64,000 nucleotides of DNA from Nocardia cyriacigeorgica (GTDB lineage Bacteria; Actinomycetota; Actinomycetes; Mycobacteriales; Mycobacteriaceae), in NCBI RefSeq assembly GCF_010868145.1, contig NZ_JAAGUY010000011.1:62001-126000 (forward strand), written 5' to 3'. The notes under the pieces were generated by a model. That model made no database searches. It was not told the origin of the DNA and worked only from the letters and a program-made list of their open reading frames with translations. Shown here in pieces: positions 53,494 to 62,908 of the stretch. The position numbers and the translations under genes are program-made. Within the stretch, counting starts at the first letter, position 1. Each line of letters starts with the position of its first letter.

Positions 53494-54117
53494 ATGTCGA
53501 CTTCCCCTGATGTGCGCTCGGCGCGACGCGACGAAATCGGTCCGCTGTCACACACATTGGCGGCCGCGTTCCACGAAGATCCGGTCTCGGTGTGGTTGTG
53601 GCCCGACCCTGAACGGAGAGCCGCCGGGTTGCCGCGCTTCTTCGGTGCGATGACCCGGCACCACCACTTCGCCACCGGCGGCGTCGACATTGCGCTGGAC
53701 GGTTCCGGCGCCATCGGCGGCGCGGCCCTATGGAATCCGCCCGGAAGGTGGCACCACTCGACGCTGTCGGAACTGTTGATGCTGCCGCAGTTCGCGCGCG
53801 CCATGGGCACCCGATTGCTGGCAGGCAAGCGGATGGGCGACACCATAACTGCCCGCCACCCCCACGAACCGCACTGGTATCTCGCGGTGATCGGCAGCGA
53901 TCCCGCGCAGCGCGGCCGCGGTTACGGGCACGCTTTGTTGCGTGCGCGGCTCGATCACTGCGACCGTGAGCAGGTGCCCGCTTATCTGGAATCGAGTAAC
54001 GAATCCAACATCGGCTACTACGAGCGGTTCGGATTCGAAGTCACCGACACCATCACCACCCCGGACGACGGCCCGACCCTGTGGGCCATGTGGCGTCGAC
54101 CGCGCTCGGGCAGCTGA
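53494..54117 (+). CDS. GNAT family N-acetyltransferase
   Basis: 207-aa acetyltransferase. Motif A is LAVIGSDPAQRGRGYGHALL (R-G-x-G-Y-G), and ESSNESNIGYYERFGF is the downstream conserved block. The N-terminal AFHEDPVSVWLWPDPERR is typical of the group of GNAT proteins annotated in many actinomycetes without known substrate. Co-directional with espG (46-base gap) and convergent with the TerD gene. Confidence 0.88.
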   Translation: MSTSPDVRSARRDEIGPLSHTLAAAFHEDPVSVWLWPDPERRAAGLPRFFGAMTRHHHFATGGVDIALDGSGAIGGAALWNPPGRWHHSTLSELLMLPQFARAMGTRLLAGKRMGDTITARHPHEPHWYLAVIGSDPAQRGRGYGHALLRARLDHCDREQVPAYLESSNESNIGYYERFGFEVTDTITTPDDGPTLWAMWRRPRSGS

Positions 54118-54132
54118 ACTGCCGCGGGGCGA

Positions 54133-55263
54133 TCAGGCCAGGTGGTGGGTGAGCTGGTGGACGGCCTCACCCGGATGGGTGGCGAAGATGGGTTCGCCGA
54201 CAGCCTGCAATTTCCAACCGGTCGCCGCGAGATACAGCTTGGCCATCACCATGCCGGTGTGTGGGCCGCCGCCGTGCAGGTCCAAGTGCGCCAGTTCGGC
54301 GCCTGTGCCGGCGTCCACGAGACGGCAGAAGGCATTGCGGATGGTGTCGAAGCTGTGGCCGTGATAGCTGGTAACCACCAGGACCACGGTCGCCACCTGC
54401 GGATGAATCCGGGACAGGTCGACCGTGATGACCTCGTTCTCCCCGCCACCCTCACCGGTCATGCTGTCACCGAGATGGCGCACCGACCCGTCGTTGGAAT
54501 TGAGCTGGGCGAAGTAGACCGCATCGAGCAGATGGTGGTCGTGGTCGAAGAGGAGCGCGGCGGCGTCCAGGTCGGCGGGCGCCGCAGCGCCACCGACGTG
54601 GGTGTGTCCGGGGACGGGATCCCAGCCGAGACCGAGCCGCACCAAGTCCAGCGTGGGACCGGTGCTGGTGCGCAGCCGCACCACCTGTCCCGGCAGGAGT
54701 CCGATCGGCCGGCCCTCGGGTAGTACTGCCGCGTCCACCTGCTCACGAGCCGCGGCGCGGCGACCCACCTGGACATGGCTCTCGGCCAGCACCGCCGCGA
54801 AACCTCCGGCATGGCCGCGCCCGACCGTGGCGATCCCCCAGCCCGCCCCGGTGCGTTCGATATCGACCGCCACCACCGCCGACGCGGTGCCGAGCCCGTC
54901 GAACGCGGTGCGGTACAGACTGTCACCGCGGCCGTCGGCGACCTCGATGGCGGGCGCGTCTGCCTCGGCGAAACTGCGGTGTGGATTATCGAGGGCTACA
55001 ACGACCCGAACGGTGGTCGCCGCATGGGGAATCGAGGACAGGTCGACGTGCAGGGTCGGCGCGGGCGCGACTCCCGGCCCGGCAAGCCGCAATCCCTGCG
55101 CCTCGGCTTGGCTGCCGAAAACGAAATCGGTTTCGTCGTGGATGGCGCCGTCGGGGCCCAGCAGAATCGCCGCGAGATGCGCGGGTATCGCCGTCCGCGC
55201 GGTAACGACCAGGTTGTCGGCGGCTATGGGGACGATCTGTTGCTGTTCGAGCCCTTCTGTCAC
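54133..55263 (-). CDS. TerD family protein with two TerD domains
   Basis: 376-aa protein with two TerD-like beta-sandwich domains (about 20-175 and 190-376). The second keeps the calcium-binding signature: NSNDGSVRHLGDSMTGEGGG followed by ENEVITVDL. The first is degenerate, with no Asp-rich loop. TerD proteins bind Ca2+ and act in tellurite/stress and phage-resistance systems, often with VWA proteins and ATPases. GTG 55263 is chosen because AAGGG lies 7 bases before it; an ATG two codons upstream has no usable ribosome binding site. It follows the DUF5682 gene on the same strand after 250 bases. Confidence 0.85.
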   Translation of the reverse strand: MTEGLEQQQIVPIAADNLVVTARTAIPAHLAAILLGPDGAIHDETDFVFGSQAEAQGLRLAGPGVAPAPTLHVDLSSIPHAATTVRVVVALDNPHRSFAEADAPAIEVADGRGDSLYRTAFDGLGTASAVVAVDIERTGAGWGIATVGRGHAGGFAAVLAESHVQVGRRAAAREQVDAAVLPEGRPIGLLPGQVVRLRTSTGPTLDLVRLGLGWDPVPGHTHVGGAAAPADLDAAALLFDHDHHLLDAVYFAQLNSNDGSVRHLGDSMTGEGGGENEVITVDLSRIHPQVATVVLVVTSYHGHSFDTIRNAFCRLVDAGTGAELAHLDLHGGGPHTGMVMAKLYLAATGWKLQAVGEPIFATHPGEAVHQLTHHLA

Positions 55264-55513
55264 GCGCATCCCTTCATCGTGTGCCGGTGAACATGCGGTG
55301 CGCCAACGCATTCCCTGCGAAAATGCACCGCGTGCCGATCGGAGGGGTTCCCCCGACGGTTCCCACTGTAGGTGCCGCGCGTTTGCGGACAAGCGATTCG
55401 GGTGAATGCGGATGGGCGCCCGTCCATCGACGAGCCGTTCGCCGATTCGGTCGAACGCCGACGAGCCGAGCGGTATCCGTTGTGGGGTTCTTCTGCCTGA
55501 ACTGCTCAGGGCC

Positions 55514-58291
55514 TCATGGGCCCGACTTCGGGGACAGCAGTGCGGACAGCGCGTGAGCCGACTGCGGGTATCGGCCGACAAGGGCACTGAGCGCCGCAAT
55601 TCGGGCGCTCTGTGCACCTGCTTCGGGCTGGTGCCAGGTGGTGTCCTGGCCCAGTGCTGTGGCCAGCGCGGTGCACGTATCGGGGTGTGCGAACAGCAGA
55701 TCGGTGACAGGGCCCGTCGCAGGCACCGATGTCGGCGCGGTGACCGCAGGGGAAGCAGACCACGGTGCCGTCCACGAGTCGATTGCGGGCAATGTCGCCG
55801 GGAAGGTGCGCCCGGCCTCGGTGACCAACCCGGGAACGAAGTCCGCTGCCTCCAGCCGCAACGTCTTGATCAGTGTCGGCAACCACGGCAGCAGCACCGC
55901 ATCGGGTAGCCGGCCGAATGCCTTGGACAGCAACTCCACCACAAACGGTTTCAACGCGGGTGCGGGCTCCAAGGCCTGGAGGAAGCCGCTGAGGTAGCGC
56001 GGGAAGGACGGTACGACGAGCGGGTTGGCCAGCATCTCGTCGCACCGCGTGCGCAACTCGGGCAAGGTGACAAGCCCGAGCTGGAATTGCGCGGCCCACA
56101 GCAGCGCCACTTTGTCCGGCGATTCCGGATGCGATTGGCGCACCGCCAGTTCGAGCTGGGTGTGATCGCATCCCAGCGACAGCGCGAGGTTTTCCATGCC
56201 GAACAGGAACCCGAGCATGGCGCCGACTTGCCGGGTGCCGGTGTCGTCGTCGGTGAAGGCGATCGGCAGCAGGGTGCAGTAGTGGGCGTAACCCTCGGTG
56301 ACGAAGCGGCGGCTCCACTCGGGCAGCTCGGGTCCGGTGCCGCGGAAATGGTTGAGTAGCCGCCGGATCCGACGCAGCACCTCTGGTGCGTCGTCGACAG
56401 TACGTTCGGCCGACAGCAAGGCGACCGCGCGGGACCCGAGTTCATCGGCCAACCGCACCTGGTCGAGATAGACCAGCGCATCCTCGACCGCCCCCAACGC
56501 GGCGGCGGCGGTGGCGTCCGCGGCGGCGACCTCACGGCGCAGCCGGTGCTCGAGCACCTGCTCGACGGTCACACCTTCGTAGCCGAGTTCGACCAGTCTG
56601 CGCTGGTGCCTGCCCAGCGCCAGATCCCAGCTCTCCTGGATCGACCGTTCACCCAGACCCCGCGAACCCATGATCGGGCGGGCAGCATCGGGTGGCAGCA
56701 ATCTGCGCAGCACCCACAGCAGATCCGAGCATGGCCGCAGCTGCGGATCAGCGCGCAGGTCGAGCAAGGTGCGCTGGATGGTGCGCTTGGTCTGATCCAG
56801 TCCGAGCGGGGCCAGCCGGTCCAGCACGTCTCGTGCCAGCGGCGGCAACGCGTCGTAGCCGACCTGGCCGATGCGGTCGCCACCCAGCAGGATCTCGCAC
56901 AGATGACGCACATCGCGACGCCCCGGAACCCGATCCTTCTCGATACAGGTGATCGCGGCATCCTGGAAGTCATACGGAGTCGGCCGCGCCCGATTACGCA
57001 TGCCCGCCAGCAGGATCGACGTCTCGAACACCGCGATGGCGTCCGCGGTGGAGGCCAGATAGCCGTTGCGGCGTGCCAGCCGCACGATGTCGACCGACCA
57101 TTCCAGCAGTTCCGCTTCGTCGAGCTCGTCCAATGGCGGTGGACTCGACAGGAAGCCGGACAGCCGGTCTGTGACATCGGCGGTCACAGGGGCGATCGCC
57201 TTGCGCTTGGCCCGCGAACCTGTCGTCTTCGCCCCGAGCCGGAATGCCGACAGCCCACCGCGCCTGAGCCCCTTCGACCATGTCGCCGCAGCAATGGAGA
57301 CCGAGCCGGGAGCGGACCCGAACTGCGCTTCGATGGCGGAATGGCTGGACGGAATCAGCCCATAACGCCATTCGGTGGCGGTGCGCGGTTCGATCACGTA
57401 CGGCTCGCCCTCATATCCGACGCCGAACTCTTCGACCCGGCTGGCCGCATGGAAGGCGCCGCAGATGTAGAGACAATTCGCCGGATCGGTACCGGTCGCC
57501 GCCAGGTGCTCACGCATGCGCGTCCACATGTAGCGCTCGCGGTCTTCGTCGCGGTCGTGGTCGCGGGTGGGCCGCAGCCGGCGGAACAGACTGCCGATCA
57601 TCACCATGACCTGGCGGTAGGTGTCGTAGTCGGCGCCGGTCAACGGCTGTTCGACATATTGGTCCCACCACTCCGACCAGTGCCTGACCTTGCCGTGATG
57701 GAGCAGGTACTGCTCCAGGTCGCCGAAACGTGGACGCAGATCGCCGATGTCGATACCGACCGCGTCTCCGTGCAGCGCCACCTCCTCGTCGGTGTCGGCC
57801 GTCTCACCGGGCGGACCCGAATCCTGCGGCGACCATTGGAAGACATGATCGGTTGACCGGTCGACCAGTACCAATTCCACGCCCGGTGTGCCGAGTGCAT
57901 AGGCGATGGCCTGGTACTCGGCAGACGCCTCGGTGATCGGCGCGACCACCGACAGCGGCGCCCACTGTGCCGGAAATCCGTCGAGCTCGCCGGCGAAGGC
58001 CTGTAGTGCCACCGGAAGCGTGCAGTTGTGCAGTTCGTCCAGCAGGGGGCGGAGATCTTCACACAGTTCGAGATAGATGACCGCGGGCCGCTTCTCGTGT
58101 AGCCGCCGCACCATCGCCAGCGCGGAGGCAGGCGAATGGTGACAGACCGGGAAGATCTCCAGCTCTTCGCTCAGGGCACGGTCGACGTCATCGACCATCC
58201 CGGCGAGAATCTCGCCGAGTACGCCGGGCCCGGTGGCGAACTCGGTGGCAGCGTCGGCCAGCTGCTCGCGCAGCGCCGCGAAGGTGCTCAC
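55514..58291 (-). CDS. DUF5682 family protein, partner of MoxR ATPase and VWA protein
   Basis: 925-aa protein. The N-terminal part (about 40-300) has FPVCHHSPASALAMVRRL, AVIYLELCEDL and a later CGAFHAASRV; this pattern of HHSP, an acidic residue after a strand, and a C-terminal His recalls TraB/EreA/ChaN-type hydrolase folds, so a metal or hydrolytic site is possible. The remainder is helical and Leu/Arg-rich, like a repeat scaffold. GTG start in a GTGA overlap with the MoxR gene stop. DUF5682 proteins are known to sit beside MoxR and VWA genes. The function is unknown. Confidence 0.82.
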   Translation of the reverse strand: MSTFAALREQLADAATEFATGPGVLGEILAGMVDDVDRALSEELEIFPVCHHSPASALAMVRRLHEKRPAVIYLELCEDLRPLLDELHNCTLPVALQAFAGELDGFPAQWAPLSVVAPITEASAEYQAIAYALGTPGVELVLVDRSTDHVFQWSPQDSGPPGETADTDEEVALHGDAVGIDIGDLRPRFGDLEQYLLHHGKVRHWSEWWDQYVEQPLTGADYDTYRQVMVMIGSLFRRLRPTRDHDRDEDRERYMWTRMREHLAATGTDPANCLYICGAFHAASRVEEFGVGYEGEPYVIEPRTATEWRYGLIPSSHSAIEAQFGSAPGSVSIAAATWSKGLRRGGLSAFRLGAKTTGSRAKRKAIAPVTADVTDRLSGFLSSPPPLDELDEAELLEWSVDIVRLARRNGYLASTADAIAVFETSILLAGMRNRARPTPYDFQDAAITCIEKDRVPGRRDVRHLCEILLGGDRIGQVGYDALPPLARDVLDRLAPLGLDQTKRTIQRTLLDLRADPQLRPCSDLLWVLRRLLPPDAARPIMGSRGLGERSIQESWDLALGRHQRRLVELGYEGVTVEQVLEHRLRREVAAADATAAAALGAVEDALVYLDQVRLADELGSRAVALLSAERTVDDAPEVLRRIRRLLNHFRGTGPELPEWSRRFVTEGYAHYCTLLPIAFTDDDTGTRQVGAMLGFLFGMENLALSLGCDHTQLELAVRQSHPESPDKVALLWAAQFQLGLVTLPELRTRCDEMLANPLVVPSFPRYLSGFLQALEPAPALKPFVVELLSKAFGRLPDAVLLPWLPTLIKTLRLEAADFVPGLVTEAGRTFPATLPAIDSWTAPWSASPAVTAPTSVPATGPVTDLLFAHPDTCTALATALGQDTTWHQPEAGAQSARIAALSALVGRYPQSAHALSALLSPKSGP

Positions 58292-59400
58292 GACAACCTC
58301 GCGATGGCGTCCCGCCCACCCTCCAGGAACTGCGTCCAGGCGCCGCCTTGGTCCTTGCTGCGGGGCTCGACGACGCCGTGCCAGTACTTGTTGAGGATGG
58401 TGAGATCCTCCGGGCTGCGCCGCGCCAACGAACCGACCAGCGAACCCGCCAGGGTCTGGGCACTCAGGGTGGTGTCGCCGAAGAACTGACTGTGCAGGAT
58501 CGCATCCTCCAGCACACCGATCTGCTCGGCGGTCGACAGCGCCGACTCCAGCTTGTCGTCGTCATTGGTCGCGGCATCGGCCGCTGACCGCAGGTCGGCG
58601 AAGCTGTCGAGCAGGATATCGAGCAGCGTGGGCGGCAGCTCGAGCTCGATACGGTGGCGGCGCAGCAGCTCGGTGGTGCGGAATCGGACGATCTCGGCCT
58701 CGCTGCGCTTGCTGGTGACCACCGGGATACGCACGAAGTTGAACCGCCGTTTGAGCGCCGAGGACAGGTCGTTGACACCGCGGTCGCGGCTGTTGGCGGT
58801 AGCGATGATGGAGAAACCCGGCTGAGCGAAAACGATATTGTCGTCGTCGAGTTCGGGAATCGAGACGTATTTCTCCGACAGGATGGAGATCAACGCGTCC
58901 TGCACATCGCTGGTGGAGCGGGTCAACTCCTCGAAGCGGCCGATGGTGCCCTGTTCCATCGCGGTCATGATGGGGGAGGGGATCATCGACTCGCGGGACT
59001 GACCCTTCGCGATGACCATCGAGATGTTCCACGAGTACTTGATGTGGTCTTCGGTGGTGCCTGCGGTACCTTGCACCACCAGCGTGGAGTTGCGGCTGAT
59101 CGCCGCCGAGAGCAGTTCGGCGAGCCAGCTCTTACCGGTACCGGGATCGCCGATCAGCAACAGACCTCGATCGGAGGCAAGGGTGACGATGCTGCGTTCG
59201 ACGAAACTTCGGTCGCCGAACCACTTCTGCTCGATATCGCGGTCGAGGCCGTCGGCACGTTCGGAACCGAGGATGAACAGTCGCACCATCTTCGGGCTCA
59301 GCCGCCAGGCGAACGGCTTCGGACCGTCATCGATCGATTCCAGCCAGTCCAGTTCTTCGGCGTACTTGACCTCGGCGGGAGCGCGCAGCGCATCGGACAT
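58288..59400 (-). CDS. MoxR-type AAA ATPase
   Basis: 370-aa AAA+ ATPase. Walker A is GDPGTGKSW (84-92). The sensor-1 region SIIATANSRDRGVNDLSSAL and arginine finger ALKRRFNF are clear; Walker B is less canonical (GRFEELTRS, with Glu-Glu). MoxR ATPases work with VWA proteins to remodel or insert metals into partner proteins. Here the VWA gene is 13 bases upstream and the DUF5682 gene overlaps downstream. Probably the motor of the five-gene system. Confidence 0.92.
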   Translation of the reverse strand: MSDALRAPAEVKYAEELDWLESIDDGPKPFAWRLSPKMVRLFILGSERADGLDRDIEQKWFGDRSFVERSIVTLASDRGLLLIGDPGTGKSWLAELLSAAISRNSTLVVQGTAGTTEDHIKYSWNISMVIAKGQSRESMIPSPIMTAMEQGTIGRFEELTRSTSDVQDALISILSEKYVSIPELDDDNIVFAQPGFSIIATANSRDRGVNDLSSALKRRFNFVRIPVVTSKRSEAEIVRFRTTELLRRHRIELELPPTLLDILLDSFADLRSAADAATNDDDKLESALSTAEQIGVLEDAILHSQFFGDTTLSAQTLAGSLVGSLARRSPEDLTILNKYWHGVVEPRSKDQGGAWTQFLEGGRDAIARLS

Positions 59401-59413
59401 GGTCGGGACTCCT

Positions 59414-60862
59414 TCAGTCGAGAAAGTTCTTCAGCTCGGCGACGAGCTTGCGGATATGGCCGGAGATGACGGGGGTGCCCATGGCTTTGAACCGTTGCCG
59501 GAACCACGGATTGACGCTCTGGTGGCCGGAGGAGTTCACCGAACCCACCGGGATGAACTTCACCCCGGATCGGTGCACCGACTCCATTGCCTCATACAGC
59601 GGCTGGGACCGGTCGAACTCGTAGAAGTCCGAAATCCAGACCAGCACCGTGTTCTTCGGGTCGGTGATCTTCGGCTGGGCCATCGCCATGGCGACCGGGC
59701 CGTCGTTGCCGCCGCCGAGGTTGGTGCGCAGCAGCACCTCGAACGGGTCGTGTACCCAGGGAGTGAGATCGAGGGCACGGGTGTCGTAGGCGATCAGATG
59801 GACGTCCACCTTGGGCAGACCCGCGAAGATCGAGGCCAGGATCGTGCAGTTGACCATCGAATCGACCATTGACCCGGACTGGTCGACCACCACGATCATG
59901 CGAGCCGGGGTGGTGCGCTTGGCGGTCTGCCGGTAGAACAACCGGTCGACGTAGAGCCGTTCGTCCTCGGGGTTCCAGTTGGTGAGGTTCTTCCATATCG
60001 TGCGGTCGACATCGAGATTGCGCAGGATGCGTTTGGGTGGCACCGAACGGTCCATCGCCGCTGCGGCGGTCTGCTTGACCTGGGTGCGCAGCACTTCGGC
60101 GACCTGATCGACATAGCGCCGGATCAATGCCTTCGCATTCGCCAGCGCCACACCGGACAGGTTCGTCTTGTCGCGCAGCAGCTGTTCGATCAGCGACATG
60201 CTCGGTGTCAGCTTCGCAGCGAGCGCCGGGTCGGCGAGCACCTCACGCAGCCGCATCCGTGATACCAGCTCGCCCTCGAGTTCGGACAGCACGCCGTCCA
60301 TCTCGCCGCTGCCCTGACCACCGAGCGCACGCCGGAACCACCCCGCATCGCGTTGCCAATCGACGAGCTTCCCTGCGCTGACGCCGCCGCTGCCGGTGGC
60401 GAACACATTGAGCAGCAGCTTGGATACCAGGGCCGCCGAGCGGACCTGTTCGCGATCGATGGCGGCCGGGGAATCCGGTGCAGTTGACGAGGTATCGGCT
60501 TCGTCTGTCGAACAGCGTTCCTCGGCACCGCCGTTATTCGCTGAGTGCACGGCGGCATCACCCGCCGGAACTATCGCGGGCGCCATGGAAGCTGATACCG
60601 GCAGCTGCCCGGAGCTCGGCACGGGGGTGATGCACAGCGTATCGAACTCGGCGACGAGCTCTGGGAAACGCTGAACGACATTGTCGACGGAAACGCCGGG
60701 ATCCAGGAGCACCGGTGGCAGGCCGAGATCCTCGACGACGGCGACGCTGCCCGATTCCAGCGCCGGTTGTGGTTCGTTGCCGAAGATGGTGGCGAGCATG
60801 CGCCAGTACAGGATCTGACGACGGGTCTCATCGGACTCGGCGGGCGTGGGTATCTCACTCAT
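59414..60862 (-). CDS. VWA (CoxE-like) domain protein
   Basis: 482-aa protein with a C-terminal von Willebrand A domain (about 320-480). The MIDAS motif is VVVDQSGSM (about 328), followed by a conserved Thr/Asp region and VLVWISDFYEF. The N-terminal 300 residues are helical, with an acidic, Ala/Ser-rich linker around 95-135. VWA partners of MoxR ATPases act as substrate adaptors through metal-dependent binding. The start overlaps the stop of the 463-aa unknown gene (ATGA). Confidence 0.9.
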   Translation of the reverse strand: MSEIPTPAESDETRRQILYWRMLATIFGNEPQPALESGSVAVVEDLGLPPVLLDPGVSVDNVVQRFPELVAEFDTLCITPVPSSGQLPVSASMAPAIVPAGDAAVHSANNGGAEERCSTDEADTSSTAPDSPAAIDREQVRSAALVSKLLLNVFATGSGGVSAGKLVDWQRDAGWFRRALGGQGSGEMDGVLSELEGELVSRMRLREVLADPALAAKLTPSMSLIEQLLRDKTNLSGVALANAKALIRRYVDQVAEVLRTQVKQTAAAAMDRSVPPKRILRNLDVDRTIWKNLTNWNPEDERLYVDRLFYRQTAKRTTPARMIVVVDQSGSMVDSMVNCTILASIFAGLPKVDVHLIAYDTRALDLTPWVHDPFEVLLRTNLGGGNDGPVAMAMAQPKITDPKNTVLVWISDFYEFDRSQPLYEAMESVHRSGVKFIPVGSVNSSGHQSVNPWFRQRFKAMGTPVISGHIRKLVAELKNFLD

Positions 60863-62250
60863 GTGCGCAGCAACCGTCCTGCCCGCTCCCGCAACACCGC
60901 AACGGCATCACCCGATTTGGCCTGTGCCTTCAGCACTTTCGGGTCCGTTGGTCCGCAGGCCCAGTCGCCACCGTGCACATCGACGACCTTGCCCTTCACC
61001 TTGCGCTGCACCGCAAGTGGACGCAGCGACCATCGGCCGTGTTCCCAACGGAGCAGAGCGATACAGGCAGACGAACCGCGCACCGCTTCGGCATCCAGCG
61101 GCCCGCACGACGGCAGCCGCTCGGCGTCCACTGCGATCGCGGAGCCATCGAGCTCGAGCACGCCATCGCTGATCCGGTAGCCCTCGAGCAACACCGGCTC
61201 GGCGATGTGGACCGGATCTCGGTCCAGCGGAGACGCCGCCGCGGCGACTGCACCGGGCAGTTGCACCCTGGCCGTGGCGAAGGGATCGGCGGGGTCACCG
61301 ACGTCTGCGCGTGCGTCGTCCCACAACAGGTCGCCACCGGGCAACATCGGCATATCGGTCAGGTCGAGTGATCGGTGCGCGGCAAGGGCGGTGAGCAGAT
61401 GCTGGTGCGCAGAGAGCAACTGCCACACGGCTGCGCCGACCACGGTATCGACTTTGGGCGCCGAGACACTGATTCGGACTCGCCGCGTCGTGGTGTGGTC
61501 GGCGGGTTCGAGCACCGCATACACCTGGGCCTGAACCGCTGACCCGTGCTCGTGCATATCGACACCGACGATGAACAATCGCCCGGAGACCGTGGCGGTC
61601 TCCGACGACGCGGGAACACCGGGACCACGCGTGGTGAGCAGCATCGCCCGGCTCCACAGATCAGCCCAGCGTCGGACGGGAACACGCGGCAGTGTCGCTA
61701 TCGGCACGCAGGCCCGCAACTCGGCGGCGAAGCCGTCGAGGAGAAATGCCAGACGGCGCTGGTCCGGTAGGGCGAGCAGAGTTTCGATGGTGTGGTCGGC
61801 CGCGGCCACCAGATCGTGGTCGACGCCGCGCCACCCGGTGATCGCGAGCTCCTGCAGCCAGGACCGGCAGGCCAGGACCGCGCCGTCTGCCGCGCCGCCG
61901 GCGGAGGGCTCCGACCACGGCAGGCGTTCCCGCCCGGTGGCGGTGTCGAGCCGGTCAAGCAGCGCATCGTGGATCGCACCGAGCAGAGCGGCCCTGGCAC
62001 CGGCGAGCGCGGTGAGATCGTCGGGTGTCGGGGCGGCGGTACCGAGGCCCGCCACAGCTGCCGCTGCCGCGGCACCGAGCGGGGAACCGGCGACAGCGCC
62101 GGCGAGCGTATGCGCCGCATCGACGGTGCCCGCGTCGAGCCTGGCCAGTCCGTCGACCAGCGCGTTGTCGAATCCGGCGACGACCTCCAGCGCCTCGATG
62201 ACCCCGGCGGGTGTATCGGCGGTGAGTTCTTCGAGTTGGACGGCAAGCAT
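60859..62250 (-). CDS. uncharacterised component of the MoxR/VWA/DUF5682 system, 463 aa
   Basis: 463-aa cytosolic protein I do not recognise. An Ala/Leu-rich helical N-terminal half (about 1-200) includes LPRVPVRRWADLWSRAMLL. The C-terminal half looks beta-rich and contains GRLFIVGVDMHEHGSAVQ and VLLEGYRISDGVLELDGSAI. No signal peptide, membrane helix or catalytic motif is evident. It overlaps the SWIM gene by one base at its start (TGATG) and the VWA gene by four at its end, so it is an integral part of the operon. Confidence 0.8.
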   Translation of the reverse strand: MLAVQLEELTADTPAGVIEALEVVAGFDNALVDGLARLDAGTVDAAHTLAGAVAGSPLGAAAAAAVAGLGTAAPTPDDLTALAGARAALLGAIHDALLDRLDTATGRERLPWSEPSAGGAADGAVLACRSWLQELAITGWRGVDHDLVAAADHTIETLLALPDQRRLAFLLDGFAAELRACVPIATLPRVPVRRWADLWSRAMLLTTRGPGVPASSETATVSGRLFIVGVDMHEHGSAVQAQVYAVLEPADHTTTRRVRISVSAPKVDTVVGAAVWQLLSAHQHLLTALAAHRSLDLTDMPMLPGGDLLWDDARADVGDPADPFATARVQLPGAVAAAASPLDRDPVHIAEPVLLEGYRISDGVLELDGSAIAVDAERLPSCGPLDAEAVRGSSACIALLRWEHGRWSLRPLAVQRKVKGKVVDVHGGDWACGPTDPKVLKAQAKSGDAVAVLRERAGRLLRT

Positions 62251-62777
62251 CAGTCGGCCCCTCCCAGGGCCGGGAACCAGTGCATCTCCGGGATCGGCGT
62301 GGTGGTGCCCGGCAGTTCGAGATAGGCGAGGTGGCGCAGGAATCTACTGAACACCACGGCAGCGGGAGCGGGTTCATGGACAGGTGAGAGGGCCTGGGCG
62401 ACAGTGTCGCCCTCGACAACCTCGACGCCGAGGTACCGCGCGACCCGATCGGTGCCGTACTGCACGACTGCCTCGGCGATCAGCGCCTGCACATGCTTGC
62501 AGGGGTACGCACCGCGCAGGCCTCCGCACGGACGATTGTTGTTCGTGCTGCAGCTGAGCCCGTGCGTGGCCGCCGATACGGAGGACACGTAGACCCGGCC
62601 GATATCCGAGCCGCTGGACACCACTCCCTGGAGCCGGCCGTCGGCGAGTTCGACGAACGGCACCTTCGCGAGCTTGCGGGGCGCGACCGCGGGAACCACC
62701 CGCACCACCGACGCACGTTCGTACTCCTCGTCGGAACTCGATTCCGGTGGATTCACCACCGAGACACCAGATATCAC
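62250..62777 (-). CDS. SWIM-like zinc-binding protein
   Basis: 175-aa protein. Cys76, Cys84, Cys93 and His95 (last pair in YPCKH) resemble a SWIM zinc finger (CxC...CxH), although the first two cysteines are further apart than usual. SWIM domains bind DNA or protein and are frequent in VWA/MoxR/DUF5682 neighbourhoods. A GTG at 62777 is preferred because GGGGAGGAG precedes it; the longer frame from 62915 starts with an unlikely Cys/Arg-rich sequence. It is first in the operon. Confidence 0.8.
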   Translation of the reverse strand: MISGVSVVNPPESSSDEEYERASVVRVVPAVAPRKLAKVPFVELADGRLQGVVSSGSDIGRVYVSSVSAATHGLSCSTNNNRPCGGLRGAYPCKHVQALIAEAVVQYGTDRVARYLGVEVVEGDTVAQALSPVHEPAPAAVVFSRFLRHLAYLELPGTTTPIPEMHWFPALGGAD

Positions 62778-62908
62778 CGCACTCCTCCCCGTCCGATCGA
62801 CATGGCACGAACCTACGTGAGCCCACCGACAAGTCCCGGCCCGCGGCGCGCACCGGCGCCAACCTGCACGAAGCTTCCGGCACGGCCCGATCCGTGCTAT
62901 CGAGAACC

